Source of the DNA: an uncultured Tateyamaria sp.
GTDB taxonomy: Bacteria; Pseudomonadota; Alphaproteobacteria; Rhodobacterales; Rhodobacteraceae
Reading direction: 5' to 3'
Length of the DNA: 64,000 nucleotides
NCBI RefSeq assembly: GCF_947488715.1
Contig: NZ_CANLAG010000001.1
Span: 434,001-498,000 of the forward strand
Shown here in pieces: positions 59,608 through 64,000 of the stretch (position 1 is its first letter; every line of letters starts with the position of its first letter). Below the pieces are notes generated by a model, which saw nothing but the letters and a program-made list of their open reading frames with translations, was not told the DNA's origin and searched no databases. A program made the position numbers and the translations under genes.

Positions 59608-59820
59608 ATGCGTCTTTGGCTTGTTCTTGCGATGATCGCCGTGATCGGCATTGCCCACATATTCCTGTGGCGGTCGGACATGCCCGTACATCTCAAGGTC
59701 ACGTTCACCGTCCTCAACGTCGCGGGTTGGACCATCGTTCTGGCGCCGATCCTGTTGATCGACCGCTGGTTGGAGGCGATCCAGCGGCGCAACCGCGACG
59801 ACCACGACAATGTGACGTGA
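59608..59820 (+). CDS. 70-residue membrane protein between pheS and pheT
   Basis: The small protein has two hydrophobic segments (LWLVLAMIAVIGIAHIFLW and VTFTVLNVAGWTIVLAPILL) and a charged tail (RWLEAIQRRNRDDHDNVT). The start may be the ATG at 59608 or one at 59596. It lies in the pheS-pheT interval and is probably read through from pheS. Function unknown. Confidence 0.6.
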   Translation: MRLWLVLAMIAVIGIAHIFLWRSDMPVHLKVTFTVLNVAGWTIVLAPILLIDRWLEAIQRRNRDDHDNVT

Positions 59821-59851
59821 CACCGGACCGCAGATGCGTAGCGTGCGGCGC

Positions 59852-60673
59852 ATGAGATTTCTGTTTTGCCTGATCGCCCTTTGCTGGGCGCTGCCTGCCG
59901 CCGCCATGGGGCCATGGCAGCGTGACACCTGCCACCTTGATGTCCCCTGTGTGCTGGATGACCGGTCCTATCACGTCAAGGAACCGGACGACTGGGACGG
60001 GACCAGCCCGATGCCGGTTCTGATCCACTTCCACGGGTGGCAGCGTACGGGCGCACTGCCTGTCCAGCACCAGCGAATTTCCGGCGCCACGCGTCGCCGG
60101 GGTGTGTTGTTGATCGCGCCCAACGGCATCCGCAAGACATGGGACATGTGGTACCCGGAAACCGACGATGTGCAGTTCGCGGTGGACGTTCTGGCGGACG
60201 TGATGGCGCGCTATCCTATCGATCCCGATAACATCTTTCTGTCGGGGTACTCCTACGGATCGATCATGGCATGGCGTGTTGCCTGCGACCGCGGCCAAGA
60301 GATGAACGTGCGCGCGCTCCTGGGCATTTCAGGCACGATCAGCCAATCCGAAGATTGCGCCCAGTTCCCACAAGAGGCGCGCCACGTGCATGGCCTCAAG
60401 GACAACGTGCTGGACTTTCCTTACGGCCCGCAGGGCGAGACGGAGTATCCCGTTTCGCTGTGGCGCGATCACCTTGGTTGCACTGACGTGGTGACGGATA
60501 CACGCGACTGGTCCGTGGTGGATTTCCTGACGCTGACACGCACGGAATGGGGTGATTGCGCGGAGGGAACCAAAGTGACGCTCGACATTCATTCGGGCGG
60601 GCATTTCATCCCGCACGGCTGGATCGGTCGGCAACTCGACGAATTGCTGGACCGCCGCCCGACCTACCCCTGA
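59852..60673 (+). CDS. exported alpha/beta-hydrolase, polyhydroxybutyrate-depolymerase/feruloyl-esterase type
   Basis: The 273-residue protein has a signal peptide (about 1-18, LPAAA-MG) and an LpqC-type alpha/beta-hydrolase fold. The oxyanion region is LIHFHGWQRTG, the nucleophile Ser134 lies in SGYSYGS, and a final HSGGHFIPHGW contains the catalytic histidine. Four cysteines near the N- and C-terminal parts (CHLDVPC, GCTDVV, WGDCAEG) suit periplasmic disulfides. It probably hydrolyses an ester, perhaps an oligomeric or aromatic one. It sits between pheS and pheT, likely in the same transcript. Confidence 0.82.
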   Translation: MRFLFCLIALCWALPAAAMGPWQRDTCHLDVPCVLDDRSYHVKEPDDWDGTSPMPVLIHFHGWQRTGALPVQHQRISGATRRRGVLLIAPNGIRKTWDMWYPETDDVQFAVDVLADVMARYPIDPDNIFLSGYSYGSIMAWRVACDRGQEMNVRALLGISGTISQSEDCAQFPQEARHVHGLKDNVLDFPYGPQGETEYPVSLWRDHLGCTDVVTDTRDWSVVDFLTLTRTEWGDCAEGTKVTLDIHSGGHFIPHGWIGRQLDELLDRRPTYP

Positions 60674-60758
60674 CAGCGCTTGCAAGCCCCGCGCGGCTTG
60701 CACCTCGGCGCGAACTTTGCCATTGCAGACGCAACCGCCAAGGCAAGGGACACACCCG

Positions 60759-63155
60759 ATGAAATTCACGCTCAGCTGGCTCAAGCAGCACCTCGACACC
60801 ACCGCCACGGTGGACGAGATCACCTATGCTCTGACCGATCTCGGCCTCGAAGTTGAAGGCGTCGAAGACCGTGGGGCAAAGCTGGCTGACTTTACAATCG
60901 GCCATGTCCTGAGTGCGGAAAAACACCCCGATGCCGACCGCCTGCGCGTGTGTCAGGTGGCGACCGATGAGGGCACCAAACAGATCATTTGCGGCGCGCC
61001 CAATGCCCGCGAAGGTATCACCGTTGTGGTCGCAAAACCGGGCGTCTACGTGCCCGGCATCGACACCACCATCGGCGTGGGCAAGATCCGGGGCATCGAG
61101 AGCTTTGGCATGATGGCCTCCGAGCGCGAGATGGAGCTGTCTGACGAGCATGACGGCATCATCGAATTGCCGAGTGGTGAGGTGGGTGAACGTTTCGTCG
61201 ATTGGTTGGCTGCAAATGATCCGGCCAAGGTCGACCCGGTGATCGAAATCGCGATCACGCCCAACCGCCCTGATGCGCTTGGCGTGCGCGGCATTGCACG
61301 CGACCTCGCCGCACGCGGTCTCGGTTCGATGCGGCTTTGCCCGGCACCCGATGTCGAGGGCGCGTTCGTGTCTGACATCTCCGTCAGCATTGATGAGGAT
61401 ACGTTGGATGGCTGCCCCGTCTTTTTCGGTCGCCTGATCCGCGGTGTTCAGAACGGACCAAGCCCCGCGTGGCTTCAGGATCGTCTGCGCGCCATTGGCC
61501 TTCGCCCGATCTCGTTCCTCGTGGATGTGACCAACTACTTTACCTATGACCAAAACCGCCCCCTGCACGTCTTTGATGCGGACAAGGTTGCGGGCAATCT
61601 GCGGGTGCACCGTGCAACAGGCGGCGAAGAGATCATAGCGCTGGACGAAAAGAACTATACCCTTCAACCCGGTCAGATGGTCATTTCCGATGAAAACGGT
61701 GCTGAAAGCATCGCGGGCATCATGGGTGGCGCGGAAACAGGCTGTACCGAAGAGACCGTGAATGTCTTTGTGGAAAGCGCCTATTGGGACCCGGTCCAGA
61801 TCGCTTATGCGGGCCGCGCGCTCAAGATCAACTCGGACGCGCGCTATCGCTTTGAACGTGGCGTTGACCCGTCCTTTACGCCTGTGGGGCTGGACCATGC
61901 TTGCGCCATGATCCTCGAACACGCTGGCGGCACAGCCTCCAACATGATCAGTGCGGGGGCCGTCCCTGACACAAGCCGCGCCTACCGGCTGGACGCGGCG
62001 CGGGTGCAAAGCCTTGTTGGTATGGACATTCCAGAAAGCGAACAGCGCCAGACACTGACAGCACTTGGTTTCCGGCTCGAGGGCGATATGGCCCATGTCC
62101 CCAGCTGGCGTCCCGATGTGATGGGCGAGGCCGACCTCGTCGAAGAAGTGGCGCGTGTTGCATCCCTGACCAAACTCCAAGGCCGTCCGTTGCCGCGCTT
62201 GACCACAGGTGTGCCAAAGCCCGTGATGACCCCGATCCAGCGTCGCGAACAGATTGCCCGCCGCACCGCGGCCGCGCTGGGCTACAACGAATGCGTCACC
62301 TACAGCTTTATCGATCAGGCTTCGGCCGTGTTGTTCGGCGGCGGCGATGACACGACCCGTCTTGAGAACCCCATTTCCAGCGATATGAGCCATATGCGCC
62401 CTGCGTTGCTGCCGGGTTTGCTGCAAGCGGCTGCGCGCAACCAGGCGCGGGGTTTCATGGACCTTGCCTTGTTCGAGGTCGGTCCGGCCTTTCACGGTGG
62501 TGAACCGGGTGAACAGCATCTTTTGGTGTCCGGCCTTTTGGTTGGCCGAACAGGGCCCAAGGACGTGCACGGCGCATCCCGACCCGTCGATGTCTATGAC
62601 GTCAAGGCCGACGCCGAGGCTGTGCTGAACGCCATGGGCGCACCGGCAAAGGTGCAGATCATGCGCGGTGCGCAGGAGTGGTGGCACCCGGGTCGCCACG
62701 GTAGAATCTGTCTGGGTCCGAAAAAGGTGCTTGGCGTATTTGGTGAACTGCATCCGCGCGTTCTCGAGGCGATGGACATCAAGGGGCCAGCCATGGCCTT
62801 TACGCTCTGGCCTGCCGAAATTCCGATGCCACGCAAGACGGGCGCAACCCGTCAGGCGCTCGATATCAGTGACTTGCAATCGGTCGAGCGCGACTTTGCC
62901 TTTGTGGTCGATGCCGATGTCGAGGCTTTGACGTTGGTCAACGCCGCTGCGGGGGCCGACAAGGCGCTGATCGACGATGTGCGCGTGTTTGACGAATTCA
63001 TTGGCGGCAGCCTGGGTGAGGGCAAGAAATCCCTGGCCATCACCGTGCGCCTGCAACCGCGTGACGTGACGCTCAAGGACGCGGACATCGAAGCTGTGGC
63101 ACAAAAGGTCGTGGAAAAGGTGACCAAAGCCACCGGCGGCACCCTGCGCGGATAA
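60759..63155 (+). CDS. pheT: phenylalanyl-tRNA synthetase beta subunit
   Basis: The 798-residue subunit has the EMAP/OB tRNA-binding domain at the N-terminus (HVLSAEKHPDADRLRVCQVA, IICGAPNAREGI), a B3/B4 editing region, the B5 DNA-binding-like domain, and a C-terminal ferredoxin-like anticodon domain (VERDFAFVVDADVEALTLVN). The ATG at 60759 begins MKFTLSWLKQHLD, the standard PheT start. It pairs with PheS; two unrelated genes separate them here. Confidence 0.96.
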   Translation: MKFTLSWLKQHLDTTATVDEITYALTDLGLEVEGVEDRGAKLADFTIGHVLSAEKHPDADRLRVCQVATDEGTKQIICGAPNAREGITVVVAKPGVYVPGIDTTIGVGKIRGIESFGMMASEREMELSDEHDGIIELPSGEVGERFVDWLAANDPAKVDPVIEIAITPNRPDALGVRGIARDLAARGLGSMRLCPAPDVEGAFVSDISVSIDEDTLDGCPVFFGRLIRGVQNGPSPAWLQDRLRAIGLRPISFLVDVTNYFTYDQNRPLHVFDADKVAGNLRVHRATGGEEIIALDEKNYTLQPGQMVISDENGAESIAGIMGGAETGCTEETVNVFVESAYWDPVQIAYAGRALKINSDARYRFERGVDPSFTPVGLDHACAMILEHAGGTASNMISAGAVPDTSRAYRLDAARVQSLVGMDIPESEQRQTLTALGFRLEGDMAHVPSWRPDVMGEADLVEEVARVASLTKLQGRPLPRLTTGVPKPVMTPIQRREQIARRTAAALGYNECVTYSFIDQASAVLFGGGDDTTRLENPISSDMSHMRPALLPGLLQAAARNQARGFMDLALFEVGPAFHGGEPGEQHLLVSGLLVGRTGPKDVHGASRPVDVYDVKADAEAVLNAMGAPAKVQIMRGAQEWWHPGRHGRICLGPKKVLGVFGELHPRVLEAMDIKGPAMAFTLWPAEIPMPRKTGATRQALDISDLQSVERDFAFVVDADVEALTLVNAAAGADKALIDDVRVFDEFIGGSLGEGKKSLAITVRLQPRDVTLKDADIEAVAQKVVEKVTKATGGTLRG

Positions 63156-63168
63156 GGGCTGGTCGCGC

Positions 63169-64000
63169 CTATTGGTCGGCGAGCACGTCGGCCAGCAGGT
63201 CAAAGACCAACCTGATCCGTTTGCTGTTGTGCAGGTCACGATGTGTGACCAGCCACACCGGGAAACGCAGGTCGGTCACACCATCCAGCAGGCGCACCAC
63301 GTCGTCGAATTGTGCCGCAATGTGGTCTGACATCGGAAAGATGCCAAAGCCACGCCGCAGCATCTCCCAGATCGTGATGCCGCTGGTAGACCCGGCGCGC
63401 AGGTTGTCGTGACCCACGGGCAGCCCGCGTTCCTCCATCGCAGCGACAAAGGCGTCGTCATTGCCCATGCTGATAAAGTCATGGTCCGAAAGGTCCGCAA
63501 TGGCTTGTGGCATCCCATGTGCGGCCACATAGGATTTCGATGCATAGAGGTGGGCAGAGGCGTCGCTGATCCGTCGGGCAATCAGATCGGGATCGGTTGG
63601 ACGGACGTGACGAATGGCGATGTCAGCCTCGCGTTTGAGGATGTCCCGGATGTCATTCGCCGCAATCACGTCGACGCGCAGCCGGGGTGCGACGCTGCGC
63701 AACTGCATCAGGGTGGCAGGCAGCACATAGGCGCTCATCATGTCGGAGGCGGTCACGCGAATGGTGCCGTCCAATGCCTGTGTGCGCCCCTGCGCCATCA
63801 GCGAAATCCGGGCGGCGGCATCGGACATGCTGCGCGCCTGTGCCAACAGATCCGCCCCCGCGTCCGTCAGTTGCAGGGCACGCCCGGTGCGTTCAAAGAG
63901 GGCGAGTTTCAATTCCTGTTCGAGAGCCGTGATTTGCCGTCCAACGGTGGGTTGGGTCAAACCCAATTGCCGCGCCGCCGCAGACAAGGACCCGGCATCG
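63169..64000 (-). CDS. LysR family transcriptional regulator, partial at the right edge
   Basis: The visible part has 277 codons. The helix-turn-helix reads SLSAAARQLGLTQPTVGRQI and TALEQELKLALFERTGRALQ, followed by a LysR effector domain with DMMSAYVLPATLMQLRSVA and a run-out at RIRLVFDLLADVLAD. The frame stays open to the edge (DAGSLSAAARQ), so the true start lies beyond base 64000; an ATG-like start at 63987 would truncate the helix-turn-helix. It ends 13 nt from the pheT stop, tail to tail. Confidence 0.88.
   Translation of the reverse strand, partial: DAGSLSAAARQLGLTQPTVGRQITALEQELKLALFERTGRALQLTDAGADLLAQARSMSDAAARISLMAQGRTQALDGTIRVTASDMMSAYVLPATLMQLRSVAPRLRVDVIAANDIRDILKREADIAIRHVRPTDPDLIARRISDASAHLYASKSYVAAHGMPQAIADLSDHDFISMGNDDAFVAAMEERGLPVGHDNLRAGSTSGITIWEMLRRGFGIFPMSDHIAAQFDDVVRLLDGVTDLRFPVWLVTHRDLHNSKRIRLVFDLLADVLADQ

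Noticed and set aside
60606-63239. An 877-codon open frame antisense to pheT
   Set aside because: It lies wholly opposite a well-matched PheT protein and has no recognisable domain. Long antisense frames are common in GC-rich genes.

Overview
The window is a chromosomal stretch of a GC-rich marine-type alphaproteobacterium, most likely Rhodobacterales (Roseobacter group). The evidence is the full taurine set (tauR, xsc, pta, tpa, tauABC), an L-malyl-CoA/beta-methylmalyl-CoA lyase of the Rhodobacter type, a TIGR02300-type protein, a DUF1244 protein, a phnCDEE set, two TRAP/ABC uptake systems and dense head-to-tail genes with 1-4 nt overlaps. I see no prophage, CRISPR array, insertion sequence or rRNA. 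There is one tRNA gene.

Layout. 1-4.7 kb: a TRAP transporter, a maleate-isomerase-like enzyme and an AraC regulator, probably one carboxylate-use operon. 4.8-6.7 kb: two PEBP-family proteins and a flavin-reductase-like protein. 6.7-10 kb: a four-gene minus-strand operon (NTF2-like, Cys-x4-Arg phosphatase-like, sulfurtransferase, azoreductase) divergent from a LysR regulator. 10-19.4 kb: mixed housekeeping, including an Ada-like methyltransferase, an OmpA lipoprotein, a MnmC activity split into two divergent genes, an EamA transporter, a soluble lytic transglycosylase and dapA.

19.4-33.9 kb is the core of the window, a taurine dissimilation island. TauABC imports taurine. Tpa transaminates it to sulfoacetaldehyde. 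Xsc splits that into acetyl phosphate and sulfite. Pta makes acetyl-CoA. The Tat-less molybdoenzyme complex beside them (called here SoeABC) probably oxidises the sulfite to sulfate in the cytoplasm. TauR is the likely regulator. Three pairs of direct CTGG repeats at 22-23 bp spacing lie upstream of xsc, of tauR and between tpa and tauA. A 69-residue membrane protein is coupled by ATGA overlaps between soeA and soeB.

34-38.8 kb: phosphonate importer phnCDEE plus a hexapeptide acetyltransferase, behind a Pho-box-like array. 38.8-46.4 kb: SDR/MerR pair, tRNA-Ala(GGC) followed by 108-bp tandem repeats that each carry a copy of the tRNA 3' end, TIGR02300 protein, DUF45 peptidase-like protein, GntR regulator, orphan PAS histidine kinase, accA, LysE exporter with Lrp regulator, DUF302 protein and a small lytic transglycosylase. 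46.4-51.4 kb: mcl1, then a D-amino-acid cluster (dgcN, dgcA, unknown secreted protein, D-amino-acid aminotransferase). 51.5-54.4 kb: SPFH/NfeD pair, OsmC, DUF1244, N-formylglutamate amidohydrolase. 54.5-63.2 kb: pyk, rpmI-rplT, an unknown 431-residue protein, and pheS and pheT separated by two extra genes. A LysR gene runs off the right edge and a divergent gene runs off the left edge.

Several ORFs of 300-870 codons lie antisense to real genes and were treated as GC-rich shadows. Functional calls rest on family recognition by eye; no database search was run.
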